Source: Halorientalis litorea
GTDB taxonomy: Archaea > Halobacteriota > Halobacteria > Halobacteriales > Haloarculaceae
Length of the DNA stretch: 64,000 nucleotides
Assembly: GCF_023028225.1 (NCBI RefSeq)
Contig: NZ_CP095482.1
Location: 1,674,001 to 1,738,000 of the forward strand
Direction: 5' to 3'
Of the stretch, positions 26,077-34,686 are shown in pieces. The translations under genes were made by a program, and so were the position numbers. Under the pieces are notes generated by a model that was given only the letters and a program-made list of their open reading frames with translations, did not search any database and was not told where the DNA came from. Position 1 is the stretch's first letter. Each line of letters opens with the position of its first letter.

Positions 26077-27177
26077 TTACTCGAAGCCGTCCTCCCAGCG
26101 GAACGTCCCGCCCCGCTGGACGACTTCACCGTCGACGGTGAGACGTGACCCCTCGCCCATGTGCCTGATGAGGTCGACGTGGACTGCAGACTCGTTCCGT
26201 TCGTCCTCGTGACCGGCCGGGAAGTTCGCGGCGTAGGCCCGCCCCAGCGCGAGGTGGACTGTCCCACCCATCTTCTCGTCGAAGAGGATGTTGTCCGTCA
26301 CGCGGTCGATACCGCGGTTCATCCCGACGCCGAGTTCGCCGAGGCGACGCGCTCCCGCGTCGGTGTCGAGTACCTCCTCGATGGCCGCCTCCCCCTGTGC
26401 CGCCCCGTAGTCGACGACGGTGCCGTCCTCGAAGGTGAGCGACACGTCACGCACTCGACGGCCGTTGACCGTCATCGGCACGTCGAAGGTGACGGTCCCG
26501 TCGGCGTCGGCGGGAGCCGTGAACACCTCGCCGCTCGGAAGGTTGTGTGAGTCGTAGTCGACGGAGGCGGCACTGTTGACGGCCACGCGGTCCGCGATGG
26601 ACATCGTGATGTCCGTCCCCTCGCCGACGAGTCGTACCTCACTCCCCTCATCCAGAATCTCCTTCAACCGCGCCATCTCCTCGGCGAGTGACTGCCAATC
26701 CCGGAGGACGGCATCGTACACGAAGTCCCGATACTCCTCGTAGGCCATCCCCGCCTGCTGGGCGAGCGAGCGCGTGGGATGGACCGTCGACACCCAGTCG
26801 GTGTCGAGCCGCGCCTCTCTGATACCTTCGTGGGCACGAGCCGCAGCCTGTCGGCGGTCGGCGGCCACGTCCGCGAGCGCGGTGGTGTTGCGTCCGCCCC
26901 CGAGCGAGAGGACGATGTCCGCATTCTCGTACAGCGCGAGTTCGTACTCGGGGTCGGTCTCGAAGTCGTCGTCGTGTGCCCGCAGATACGCCCGCTCGAC
27001 CTCGTCAGAGCCGTACACGGACAGGAGATTGGCGCCACGGCCACCGACTTCCTCGGCGACGGCGACGGCGAGGTCGTGTGTTCCCTCCGACACCCGGAGA
27101 ACAACGTCGTCCCCCCGATGGACCCGCCCGCTCCAGTGGACGAGCGTCGCAGCGTGGTTGCGTATTCGTTGGTCCAT
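26077..27177 (-). CDS. M29-family aminopeptidase
   Basis: 366 residues, the usual M29 length. Metal-ligand segments are visible: LPSGEVFTAPADADG (Glu), then NRGIDRVTDNILFDEKMGGTVHLALGRAY (Glu and His), and ESAVHVDLI (His, Asp). These thermophilic-type leucyl aminopeptidases carry two Co/Zn ions and remove N-terminal residues from peptides. It is convergent with RNase P RNA, whose 3' end is about 55 nt away. The start MDQRIRNHA is natural. Confidence 0.93.
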   Translation of the reverse strand: MDQRIRNHAATLVHWSGRVHRGDDVVLRVSEGTHDLAVAVAEEVGGRGANLLSVYGSDEVERAYLRAHDDDFETDPEYELALYENADIVLSLGGGRNTTALADVAADRRQAAARAHEGIREARLDTDWVSTVHPTRSLAQQAGMAYEEYRDFVYDAVLRDWQSLAEEMARLKEILDEGSEVRLVGEGTDITMSIADRVAVNSAASVDYDSHNLPSGEVFTAPADADGTVTFDVPMTVNGRRVRDVSLTFEDGTVVDYGAAQGEAAIEEVLDTDAGARRLGELGVGMNRGIDRVTDNILFDEKMGGTVHLALGRAYAANFPAGHEDERNESAVHVDLIRHMGEGSRLTVDGEVVQRGGTFRWEDGFE

Positions 27178-27291
27178 GTCGACCCTTTCACCGGTTGCAT
27201 TATAACTTCCGTGGCCACTTACCGCCGGTCGCTCCGACTGGCCACACCAGTCCTTCCGAACCGCCGAGCGGCCCGGTCCGGCGGTCCTCGC

Positions 27292-27900
27292 TCACTCGGG
27301 CCGTTCCGCGAGGAAAAAGAGCGCGGAACTGCCCAACGGGTCGTCGACGGTCCGCTCCCACCGTATCTCGAACCCGGCCGATTCGAGTTGCCGTCTGGTC
27401 GCCTGCTTCCCGGGCGTCGAGAAGAACATCGACGCGTCACTCCCCAGCCAGCCCCGGCGGGTCGTCTCGTATCCGGTCGTCCCGACCGTCGTCAACACGA
27501 ACCCACCGGGCCGGAGGACGCGGGCGAACTCCGCGTACACCTCGGGGTGCCGCGCCTTCGGGACGTGGAACACCGAGTGGTAGGCAGTGATGGCGTCGAT
27601 AGTTCCGTCCGCTATCGGCAGTGCGGCCATGTCGCCCTGCACCAGTCGCGCGGCCGGCACGTTCGTGGCTGCCAGTTCCAACCCTCGACGGGCGAAGTCG
27701 AGGCCAACACGGTCCAGTTCCGGCATGTTCGCCAGCGTCCGTCGCCCGTCGCCACACCCGACGTCGAGCACCGTCGCGTCCGCCGGAAGCAGGGCCGCCA
27801 GTTCTTCGAGGAGGTCGACGTCGTTGCCGTCGGTCGGCCGTGTTCGCGCGTACGCGTCCGAGAGCACTTCCCACGACTCCTTGACCTGCTTGCGGTCCAT
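27292..27900 (-). CDS. Class I SAM-dependent methyltransferase
   Basis: 202 residues. Motif I is VLDVGCGDGRRT (about residue 44), motif II is in LVQGDMAALPIADG, and motif III in FARVLRPGGFVLTTVG. The N terminus MDRKQVKESWEVLSDAYA is that of UbiE/TRM9-like methyltransferases. TRMT9/ABH8-type tRNA wobble uridine methyltransferases have a similar short domain, but the substrate cannot be assigned here. Confidence 0.87.
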   Translation of the reverse strand: MDRKQVKESWEVLSDAYARTRPTDGNDVDLLEELAALLPADATVLDVGCGDGRRTLANMPELDRVGLDFARRGLELAATNVPAARLVQGDMAALPIADGTIDAITAYHSVFHVPKARHPEVYAEFARVLRPGGFVLTTVGTTGYETTRRGWLGSDASMFFSTPGKQATRRQLESAGFEIRWERTVDDPLGSSALFFLAERPE

Positions 27901-28010
27901 GCCTCGGTGACGGGCTACACCGACTTGACCCTTGGCCGGTCGGTGACAGCGTGTCCGCCCCGGACTGCAGGGCCGACGTGCTCTTGTCCGTTCGTCCCCG
28001 AACTGGGCGC

Positions 28011-28256
28011 GTGCAACTGGCAACGCCGCATCACCTCGGCGGAGACTACTACGTCACTGCCGTCTCCGTCGGTCGCGACCCCGACGCCGACACCGTCCGG
28101 GACTGCCCGACCTGTGGCGGATACGTCGCCGACGACGAGTGGACCGTCGCCGCGACAGTGGTCGACCGGGCCGACGACTCCCGGGCCGAACACGTCCACT
28201 GCGGGACGGCCTGCCTCCGGGAGTGGCTCCGACTGTGTGCCCGAGGCGCGGCCTGA
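28011..28256 (+). CDS. Small zinc-finger-like protein
   Basis: 81 residues from the GTG at 28011. CPTCGGYV and HCGTACLREW provide two Cys pairs and a His arranged like a treble-clef or MYM-type zinc site; the last helix ends LRLCARGAA. The frame is open further upstream to 27951, but that part is less protein-like. The function is unknown. Confidence 0.65.
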   Translation: MQLATPHHLGGDYYVTAVSVGRDPDADTVRDCPTCGGYVADDEWTVAATVVDRADDSRAEHVHCGTACLREWLRLCARGAA

Positions 28257-28325
28257 CAGAACGTAACTAAAGTCGCCGTTTGAGGCTTGAGTGGGTACTT
28301 TTTTCGACGGGAACGAGGAGTAGGT

Positions 28326-28469
28326 ATGCAACACGCTCGGAACCGGCACGACGACGCTCCGCGCGGCGGTGACCCGACGGTCCGCCGGACTGCCGCGGAC
28401 CTCGCCGTGCGCAACCACGACTTCGACTGCGGATACGACCTCGCGGTGACGGTAGAGGACGGCGAGTAG
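28326..28469 (+). CDS. Possible small protein of 47 residues
   Basis: MQHARNRHDD to VTVEDGE. A GGAGTAGGT stretch with GAGGAG lies just before the ATG, and GTACTTTTTT lies about 30 nt upstream, so both a ribosome site and a promoter are possible. The C-terminal half (AVRNHDFDCGYDLAVTVEDGE) has acidic haloarchaeal composition. There are no homologs I can name, and it could be noncoding. Confidence 0.45.
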   Translation: MQHARNRHDDAPRGGDPTVRRTAADLAVRNHDFDCGYDLAVTVEDGE

Positions 28470-28554
28470 CCACGGACTCTCGAGCAACTGCTGGGGCCAC
28501 GGTTCCGTCGTCCCGTCTGTAGGATTGCTATCCGACGGCATACTCTCCCTCCAT

Positions 28555-28624
28555 GTTCGGGACTGGATTCAAGAGCGGATTGAGCCTATCCCCGAACGTG
28601 TTCGTGCGTGGCTGTTACACGAAC
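28555..28624. terminator. Two adjacent hairpins between convergent genes
   Basis: GTTCGGG (28555-28561) pairs with CCCGAAC (28591-28597), and GTTCGTG (28600-28606) pairs with CACGAAC (28618-28624). Both stems are perfect 7-bp inverted repeats, sitting 23 nt beyond the 3' end of the ECF ATPase gene. They may serve as transcript ends for the convergent genes or form a small RNA. Confidence 0.4.
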
Positions 28625-28646
28625 GCGGCGGGCTAGACGCCATCCG

Positions 28647-29438
28647 TCACTCGAAGAAATCGGCCGCTTCCGTGACGGTGAGCGGCCGCTCCTCCCGGCC
28701 GAGTCGGTCGAACAGTTCGACCACCTGCGGCGGGCGGAGCCCACACCGCTCCAGTAGCGCGCGGTCGGTCAGCACCTCGCGCGTCGGACCGACGCGGATT
28801 ACCGACCCCTCGGTGTCGAGCAGGTACACCCGGTCGGCGACGCGCGGGACGAGTTCCGTGTCGGGCGTCGAGACGACGAGCGTCACGCCCGCCGCCGCGA
28901 GTTCGTCCAGCACGTCGAGGATGGCCGCCCGGTGTGTCGCGTCCACGTTGCTCACCGGTTCGTCGAGCAGGAGAACGTCGGGTTCGACGGCGAGCGCGCT
29001 GGCGAGGGCGGCCCGTCGCTGCTCGCCGCCCGAGAGCCTGAACGGCGGCTTGTCGAGGAGTGCTTCCAACCCGAGTCGGTCGGCCAGCCGTGCGACGCGC
29101 TCGTCGGCTTCCGCAGGGGGGATGTCCAGTTGCGCCGGGCCGTACTCCACGTCCTCCCTGACCGTGGGGTTGAACAGGTACTCGGCGGGGTCCTGCGTGA
29201 GGACCGTCAGTCGGTCCCGCAACTCGTCCGCCGGGGCGTCGGTCCCGAAGTAGCGTCGCTCCCCACTGTCGGGGTCCAAGACGCCGCCCAACACCTGCAA
29301 CAGCGTCGACTTCCCGGCCCCGTTCGGCCCGAGGAGCGCGACCCGTTCGCCGCAGTCGATGGACACGTCCACGCCGTCGAGGGCGAGCGTCCCGTCGGGG
29401 TAGGCGTAGCGCAGGTCCCGTGCCTCGATGGCCGTCAC
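28647..29438 (-). CDS. ECF/CbiO-type nickel/cobalt ABC transporter ATPase
   Basis: 263 residues from a GTG whose GTGA overlaps the stop of the permease gene. Walker A is LLGPNGAGKST, the Q-loop is LTQDPAEYLFNPTV, the signature is LSGGEQRR, and Walker B is DVLLLDEPVS. It energises the CbiM/CbiN/CbiQ-type importer encoded just upstream. With NikR encoded next door, the substrate is probably Ni2+, with Co2+ as the alternative. Confidence 0.93.
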   Translation of the reverse strand: MTAIEARDLRYAYPDGTLALDGVDVSIDCGERVALLGPNGAGKSTLLQVLGGVLDPDSGERRYFGTDAPADELRDRLTVLTQDPAEYLFNPTVREDVEYGPAQLDIPPAEADERVARLADRLGLEALLDKPPFRLSGGEQRRAALASALAVEPDVLLLDEPVSNVDATHRAAILDVLDELAAAGVTLVVSTPDTELVPRVADRVYLLDTEGSVIRVGPTREVLTDRALLERCGLRPPQVVELFDRLGREERPLTVTEAADFFE

Positions 29439-30226
29439 GCCACGACCACCCCGATGCCGACGAGGGCAACGACCAGCGCGAACGCCGCGTCCGCGACGCC
29501 GGGTCGCTCGCGCCGGTCGTACCCCCGCACGTCGCCGCCGCCACGGGCACGGGCAGCCCGCTGGACGCGTTCGCCGCGCTCGATGCTCCGCAGGAAGAAG
29601 GTGCCGAGGAACCTGCCCGAGTCCCGCCACGCGCGCCGGAGCGTCGGCTCTCGAATCGTCCGGCTCCGGCGGGCGCGGGCCATCCGCCCGAGTTCGGCGA
29701 AGAACACGAGCAGGTAGCGGTAGGTGATGGCGACGAGCGTGACGGCGATGTGGGGGACCCGGAGCCGTGCGAGCGCGCCGAGTACGTCGCTGAACCGCGT
29801 CGTCGCCAGCAGTAAGGCGAGGAAGCCGACGCAGGCACCGACCCGGACGACGAACGTCAGGACGTACGCCGCTCCGGGAACCGTCACCGGCCCGGCCAGC
29901 GTCGCCCCCTCCATCAGGATGGCCTGCGGGGCGACGACGACGAACGCGAGTGCCGGTGGCCCGACCGTCCGGCCGAGGAAGGCACGGGCCGGGACCCGCG
30001 AGGCGACGGCGAGCAGAGCGGCGACGGCGGCCAGCGCGGCCGCCTCGTGGGGTGTTCGGCGGGTGGCCGCGAGACCGACGAGTACGAGGAGGCCGACGAG
30101 CGTCACGCTCGGCGTGACGGCCTGCAGGAAGCCGTTCCGCTCCGTCGTCCCCTCGGCGAGCAGGAACCACCGCGCTTTGGCCGCAACCTCCGCGACGGTC
30201 CGGCCGAGCAGGTCAGTCCGGGTCAT
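29435..30226 (-). CDS. ECF transporter transmembrane component (CbiQ type)
   Basis: 263 residues with five or six helices. The cytoplasmic coupling segments ALARLRVPHIAVTLVAITYRYL and RARRSRTI with ARARGGGD include the Ala-Arg-Gly motifs that contact the ATPase. It overlaps the genes on both sides, with 14 nt shared with the PDGLE protein. It is the T component of the nickel/cobalt importer. Confidence 0.9.
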   Translation of the reverse strand: MTRTDLLGRTVAEVAAKARWFLLAEGTTERNGFLQAVTPSVTLVGLLVLVGLAATRRTPHEAAALAAVAALLAVASRVPARAFLGRTVGPPALAFVVVAPQAILMEGATLAGPVTVPGAAYVLTFVVRVGACVGFLALLLATTRFSDVLGALARLRVPHIAVTLVAITYRYLLVFFAELGRMARARRSRTIREPTLRRAWRDSGRFLGTFFLRSIERGERVQRAARARGGGDVRGYDRRERPGVADAAFALVVALVGIGVVVA

Positions 30227-30524
30227 GTTGCCCGCCCAGAACACGCCCGATTCCGGTGGCGACGGCGAGCGTGAGGGCCGTCCCGACGGCGGCGGCGACC
30301 AGTGTCCCCGCCGCTGACCCGAGGCCCGGAACCCCATAGTCCGGCAGGAGGCCGTCGTGGACCGGGCGCGCGTCGTCGGCCGCCCCGGTCTCCTCCGCGG
30401 CGTTCTCCAGCGGTTCGGCGTAGCCGACCTGTCCGGCCGCCCACGCGAAGACGGGTGCCAGTGCGACCAGCACGACGAGTGCGACGACGGCCAGCACGCG
30501 CGTGTCACGGAGCCACGCGTCCAT
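30213..30524 (-). CDS. PDGLE-domain (CbiN-like) ECF accessory protein
   Basis: 103 residues with two helices flanking an extracytoplasmic loop. The loop VGYAEPLENAAEETGA corresponds to the (S)PDGLE region of CbiL/NikL/CbiN-type proteins. Such subunits are needed with CbiM for metal uptake. The start ATG overlaps the CbiM stop (TGATG). Confidence 0.85.
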   Translation of the reverse strand: MDAWLRDTRVLAVVALVVLVALAPVFAWAAGQVGYAEPLENAAEETGAADDARPVHDGLLPDYGVPGLGSAAGTLVAAAVGTALTLAVATGIGRVLGGQHDPD

Positions 30525-31165
30525 CAGGCACTCACCTCCGCACTGGTCGCGGCGTGGCGCAGGTCCGGCCGTGCGTCCGTCAGGTAGCGGTAGACGACGG
30601 CGGTAACCGCGCCCTCGACGACGCCGAGTACGAGGTGGCCGACGCCCATGATGGCGAGCGTCGTCCCGAGTTCGTAGGCGAACGCCGAGGACACGCCCAA
30701 CTGGACGCCGGCGGCGACGGCGGCGGCGGTGATGCCGAGCCACCCGGCCGCGAAGGCCCCGGCGAACTCGTTGTAGGGTGCGACGACGCGGTACACGGCG
30801 TAACCGACGTACACCTGCACGACGGCCATGTTGAACACGTTCGCCCCGAGGACGAGGACGCCGCCGTCACCGAACACGAGTGCCTGCACGACGACGACAG
30901 TCGCCACGCACAGCGCGCCCAGATGTGGCCCGAGCAGGATGGCGGTGAACGCCCCGCCGACGAAGTGGGCACTCGTACCGCCTGGAATCGGCCAGTTGAG
31001 CATCTGCGCCGCGAACACGCCCGCGGCGACGACGCCGAGCAACGGGGCGCGCGCGCCCGCCAACTCGCCGTCGGCGCGGCGCGCCGCGACGGCGAGGACG
31101 GCAACCGAGAGCGCGGCGAACAGTGCCGCGACAGACAAATCGAGGAATCCGTCCGGGATGTGCAT
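30524..31165 (-). CDS. Nickel/cobalt ECF substrate-specific component (CbiM/NikM)
   Basis: 213 residues from the ATG that gives MHIPDGFLD. The free N terminus Met-His-Ile is the metal-binding feature of CbiM/NikM, because His2 and the amino group coordinate Ni or Co. Further His residues in TSAHFVGGAF fit the site. About seven helices follow. A TATA-like box overlapping a NikR-like operator lies about 30 nt upstream, consistent with a leaderless, metal-repressed gene. This is the first gene of the four-gene importer operon. Confidence 0.93.
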   Translation of the reverse strand: MHIPDGFLDLSVAALFAALSVAVLAVAARRADGELAGARAPLLGVVAAGVFAAQMLNWPIPGGTSAHFVGGAFTAILLGPHLGALCVATVVVVQALVFGDGGVLVLGANVFNMAVVQVYVGYAVYRVVAPYNEFAGAFAAGWLGITAAAVAAGVQLGVSSAFAYELGTTLAIMGVGHLVLGVVEGAVTAVVYRYLTDARPDLRHAATSAEVSA

Positions 31166-31194
31166 CTCGTCACAGCCGTCACACACGCAGACAA

Positions 31195-31220
31195 TAATAC
31201 TTTCTGTCGATACAGTATTA
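31195..31220. promoter_or_regulatory. Candidate NikR operator
   Basis: TAATACT (31195-31201) and AGTATTA (31214-31220) form a perfect 7-bp inverted repeat with a 12-nt spacer in the divergent region between the importer operon and nikR. The spacing and the GTATTA-type half-sites are comparable to known NikR operators (GTATGA-N16-TCATAC in E. coli). The left half overlaps the TATA-like box for the importer, so binding would block transcription. Confidence 0.65.
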
Positions 31221-31303
31221 CTGTGGGCCGCGGTGTGTGCCGCCGTGTCGCCGTCCCGGTGCGGGAGTCAGGGCTTTTACCGGCCGCCCGTGTAGCCGCC
31301 GGT

Positions 31304-31714
31304 ATGAGCGAGGACTTAGACCGTATCAGTCTCACTCTCCCGCCGTCGATGACGGACCGACTCGACGGTATCGTCGAGGACTGGGAGTACGCGAGTCGGT
31401 CCGAGGCGATACGGGACGCGCTCCGTGATTTCTTCGCCACTTACGAGTGGGAGTCGGACGAGACGGCGCGCCACCACGGAACCATCGTCGTCGTCCACGA
31501 CCACCACGCCGAGGGCATCGCCGACCGCCTCCAGACGATTCAACACGAGATGGCCGACATCATCACCTCCGTCCAGCACATCCACCTCTCACACGATACG
31601 TGCATGGAGACGCTGGTGGTCGACGGTCCCGGGACGGCCATCACGGAACTCGCCAACCGCCTCCGCGCCCTCGGCGGTGTCCAGCAGGTGAAAGTCGTCG
31701 TCGTGGACCAGTGA
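31304..31714 (+). CDS. nikR: Nickel-responsive regulator NikR
   Basis: 136 residues. The N-terminal ribbon-helix-helix (DRISLTLPPSMTDRLDGIVEDWEYASRSEAIRDALRDF) is followed by the ACT-like metal domain. The Ni ligands of NikR are all present: His in VVVHDHH, His residues in QHIHLSHD and Cys in TCME. It represses nickel uptake when nickel is plentiful. It is divergent from the ECF importer, with a palindromic operator between them. Confidence 0.95.
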   Translation: MSEDLDRISLTLPPSMTDRLDGIVEDWEYASRSEAIRDALRDFFATYEWESDETARHHGTIVVVHDHHAEGIADRLQTIQHEMADIITSVQHIHLSHDTCMETLVVDGPGTAITELANRLRALGGVQQVKVVVVDQ

Positions 31715-31715
31715 C

Positions 31716-32378
31716 TCACTCCGCAGCGTCGCTCGGGAAGTACGCGAACACCGACCCCTCGACCGCCTGCCGCTCCAGCGCGGTCAGCACTTCGAGGTGC
31801 TGTCGCGCGTCGGCGAGTGTCGACTTGGCGTCGGCTTCCCCCCACGACCCGAAGTCGTAGAGCAGCTCGTCGCGGTGCCGGCGCGCCTCCTGCATCTCGG
31901 AGACGAGGTCGTCGTCAACGTCGGTACAGCGGAGCAGCAACTGCTCCCGGTCGGCCTGTGGCATCCGCCAGAGCCACCGCCCCGTCTCCGTCGTGTGTCT
32001 GTGGCCGTCGGCGACCAGCTCCTCGTGGACGATGCGCAGCGTGAAACTCTCGACGAGCAGTTGCGCGAGGCCGTGGAACCACACCCGATATGTCGTCTCG
32101 GCGACGCCGGTGAACGTCTCCAGCGAGAACGGCCCGTCGAACGTGGCGGTGTCGAACAACTGCTTCCACGTGTCCATCGACCCCTCGTCCAGTCCCACGA
32201 GTACGGCGTACAGCTGTCGGATGGCACGTTTCGTCCCCTCCTCCGGCGACGCCGTCCCGCCGCCGCCGGCCAGTGACAGCGGCGACAGCGGCCCCATCGC
32301 CGTCAGCACGTCGCTCCCCGTGTCGAACGCCTCGAACAAGTTCGTGAACGGTGCAAGCGGGTTGTTGTCGTTACCCAT
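31716..32378 (-). CDS. Conserved protein of unknown function
   Basis: 220 residues, soluble, mostly helical, acidic, with no motif I recognise. The N terminus (MGNDNNPLAPFTNLFEAFDTGSDV) and the segment TTYRVWFHGLAQLLVESFTLRIVHEELVADGHRHTTETGRW are the most distinctive parts. It is convergent with nikR, one base between the stops. A regulatory or storage role is not supported by anything visible. Confidence 0.7.
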   Translation of the reverse strand: MGNDNNPLAPFTNLFEAFDTGSDVLTAMGPLSPLSLAGGGGTASPEEGTKRAIRQLYAVLVGLDEGSMDTWKQLFDTATFDGPFSLETFTGVAETTYRVWFHGLAQLLVESFTLRIVHEELVADGHRHTTETGRWLWRMPQADREQLLLRCTDVDDDLVSEMQEARRHRDELLYDFGSWGEADAKSTLADARQHLEVLTALERQAVEGSVFAYFPSDAAE

Positions 32379-32484
32379 TGCCGTTCGTTCGGACGCGGGT
32401 CACCTTATTCTATCCCTGCTGTCGGGAAATATACACGCTCGCGCTCGCCGGCGGCACCATTGCCGTCGTCTCGGCCCCGAACGC

Positions 32485-32604
32485 GAGCAGTCCCTCTCGA
32501 AGAACGTCGGCGAAGACGGCCGTTGGACCGCCGAAGAAATCGACGCGCGGTGGGCCGAACTCACCGACGGCGTCGAGACGATGCGGATGGACTCCGGGTA
32601 CTGA
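32485..32604 (+). pseudogene. Possible C-terminal gene fragment
   Basis: The 39-codon stretch EQSLSKNVGEDGRWTAEEID to the stop at 32604 has the composition of a real haloarchaeal protein, whereas the codons before it do not. No start codon or upstream domain is attached. It may be the remains of a deleted gene between the convergently placed unknown gene and the MFS gene. This is weak evidence. Confidence 0.3.
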
Positions 32605-32639
32605 CGCCCGCCTGTCACGGCCGCTCGTCCCGTCGCCGT

Positions 32640-33887
32640 TCACGCACCGTCGGGGTTGGATTCCGGCGTCCGCCACGCCAACACGAGGCCCGCGAACAGG
32701 AGGGCGGTGACGAACGAGAACGCCGCCGCGTAGGTACCGAATCGCTCGATGAGGGCGCCCGTGACGACGGGCGCGCTGGCCGCACCCACCAACCCGGAGA
32801 AGGTGAGCAGAGAGAGTGCCGTCGTCGCCACCACGGGGTCGGCAGTCTCCGAGACGTACGTGAAGTAGATGCCCATGGCCACCTGCATACAGAACCCGGC
32901 CGCGAGTGCCAGCGGGACGACGACCAGCGACGTGCTGACGGCGACGACCAACACCATGCTGAGCGCGCTCCCGAGGAACGACAGCCGGGTTATCGGCCGA
33001 CGGCGCGCGCCGAACACGGTCCCCGAGAGGACGCCGCTACTGGTCCGGCCGACGAGGCCGATGAGCGGGAAAAGCGCGACGAACGCCCCGCTCTGTGCCA
33101 GCGACACGTCGAACGTCTCCGTGAGGAACGTCGGCATCCACGAGTTGAAAAAGAGGAACACGGACGTCGAGACGAACCCCATCAGGCAGATACTCCACAC
33201 CGCGCCGTTCGAGAGGATTTGTGCGAAATCCCCCAGTCTGGGCGTCGAGGAACGCTCGCCGTTCGCCGGTGCCGACCAGTCCGGCGCGAGCAGTTTGAAC
33301 AGTAGGTAGCCGACGACAGTGGGGACGGTGAACACGGCGAATATCCACTCCCACGAGAGGAGGTCCGCGACGAGCGGTCCGGACAGTTGCCCGACGACGA
33401 ACCCCGCGGGGATGCCGGCCGTGAACAGGCCGAGCGTCGTCGCCCGCGTCCTGACGGTGACGTGTCGACGGATGAGTTCGAGGTAGGCCGTCCAGATGCA
33501 CACCGACGCCAGTCCGCCCGCCGCCCGTGACTGTAACAGCAGCCAGTATCGGCCGTCCACGGCGGCGACGTACCCGCCGACGCCGGCGACGACGAACAGG
33601 GCGGTGGCTCCGCCGACGAGCGAGCGCGTCCGGAACCGGTTGAGGAAGATTCCGACCGGAATCGCGACCACCGCCTGTGCGGCTATCGAGGCACTGATGA
33701 CCGTCCCGGCGGCGGACGGTCGGAGGCCGAGGTCCGCCATGAGGACGGGCAACACGCTCGCCGGGACGATTTCGTAGGCCGAGACGGCGGTGACCATCAC
33801 CCAGCCGCCGAGGACGAGCCGCCACTCGAACAGCGACAGCGTGGCAGTGATGCGGTCGACTACTGGGGGAGAGTGCCGCTCGCTCAT
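32640..33887 (-). CDS. MFS transporter
   Basis: 415 residues with about 12 hydrophobic helices and the MFS-type loop NRFRTRSLVGGAT between helices 2 and 3. It starts 8 nt before the ABC permease stop codon on the same strand, so it is the distal gene of the importer operon. It may export a product or import a related substrate of the catabolic island. The substrate is unknown. Confidence 0.88.
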   Translation of the reverse strand: MSERHSPPVVDRITATLSLFEWRLVLGGWVMVTAVSAYEIVPASVLPVLMADLGLRPSAAGTVISASIAAQAVVAIPVGIFLNRFRTRSLVGGATALFVVAGVGGYVAAVDGRYWLLLQSRAAGGLASVCIWTAYLELIRRHVTVRTRATTLGLFTAGIPAGFVVGQLSGPLVADLLSWEWIFAVFTVPTVVGYLLFKLLAPDWSAPANGERSSTPRLGDFAQILSNGAVWSICLMGFVSTSVFLFFNSWMPTFLTETFDVSLAQSGAFVALFPLIGLVGRTSSGVLSGTVFGARRRPITRLSFLGSALSMVLVVAVSTSLVVVPLALAAGFCMQVAMGIYFTYVSETADPVVATTALSLLTFSGLVGAASAPVVTGALIERFGTYAAAFSFVTALLFAGLVLAWRTPESNPDGA

Positions 33888-33894
33888 CGAGCGG

Positions 33895-34686
33895 TTACTC
33901 CCAAATCCCGCCGGTGGCGTAGTCGACGGCCAGCGCGAGCACTGCCGTGATGAGGATGATGACCACGCTCGCGGAGGCGACCAGCGGTGAGTAACTGTAT
34001 CGGAGCCCCGCGAACACCTTGATGGGGACCGTCTTGATGCTGAATCCCGCCAACAGCCACGCGATGACGTACTCGTTGAGCGAGAGAATGAACACGAAGA
34101 TGGCTCCGGCTAGTACGTTCGCTTTGATGATGGGGAACGTGACGCGGCGGAACGTCCCGAGTTTTCCCTCCCCGAGAATCATCGACGCCTCCTCGTAACT
34201 CCGGTCGAACTCGCCGAGGCCCTGCGAAATCAGGATGAACGGGAACGGGACGAAGAAAACGCTGTGAGCGAGGATGACGCCCCAGACCGACCCTGTCAAG
34301 TTGAGCGTGTAGAAGAAACTCACGAACGCCACGCTGATGACGATGGGCGGGAGCATTATCGGGACGACGTAGGACGCGCCGAGCAGGTTCGAGAACCGGA
34401 AATCGAGACGGTCGATGACCGTCGCCGCGATGCCGCCCACCGCCGTCGAGATGACCGTCGCACCCGCCGCGATGAACAGGCTGTTTTTGGTCGCGTTTAT
34501 CCAGTCGGGCGAGCTGAGGTACGCCTCGAACCACCGAACCGAGAACCCGGTCGGCGGGAACGAGAGCGTCTCCGTCGGCGTGAACGCCACGACGCAGATG
34601 ACGACGATGGGCAACAGCATCAGGAACAGGACGATGCCAACGAACGACTTCAGGGCCGGTCCGTAGAACCGCGCGTACGAGGTCAC
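33895..34686 (-). CDS. ABC transporter permease (PotC type)
   Basis: 263 residues with six helices. The EAA-type coupling loop is visible as YEEASMILGEGKLGTFRRVTFPIIKAN. Sequence and order (SBP, ATPase, PotB-like, PotC-like) match spermidine/putrescine-type importers. It overlaps the other permease gene by 4 nt. Confidence 0.92.
   Translation of the reverse strand: MTSYARFYGPALKSFVGIVLFLMLLPIVVICVVAFTPTETLSFPPTGFSVRWFEAYLSSPDWINATKNSLFIAAGATVISTAVGGIAATVIDRLDFRFSNLLGASYVVPIMLPPIVISVAFVSFFYTLNLTGSVWGVILAHSVFFVPFPFILISQGLGEFDRSYEEASMILGEGKLGTFRRVTFPIIKANVLAGAIFVFILSLNEYVIAWLLAGFSIKTVPIKVFAGLRYSYSPLVASASVVIILITAVLALAVDYATGGIWE

Noticed and set aside
31166-31303. Cobalamin or metal riboswitch upstream of the ECF importer
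   Set aside because: No conserved riboswitch core; the TATA-like box is about 30 nt from the ATG, leaving no leader on that side.
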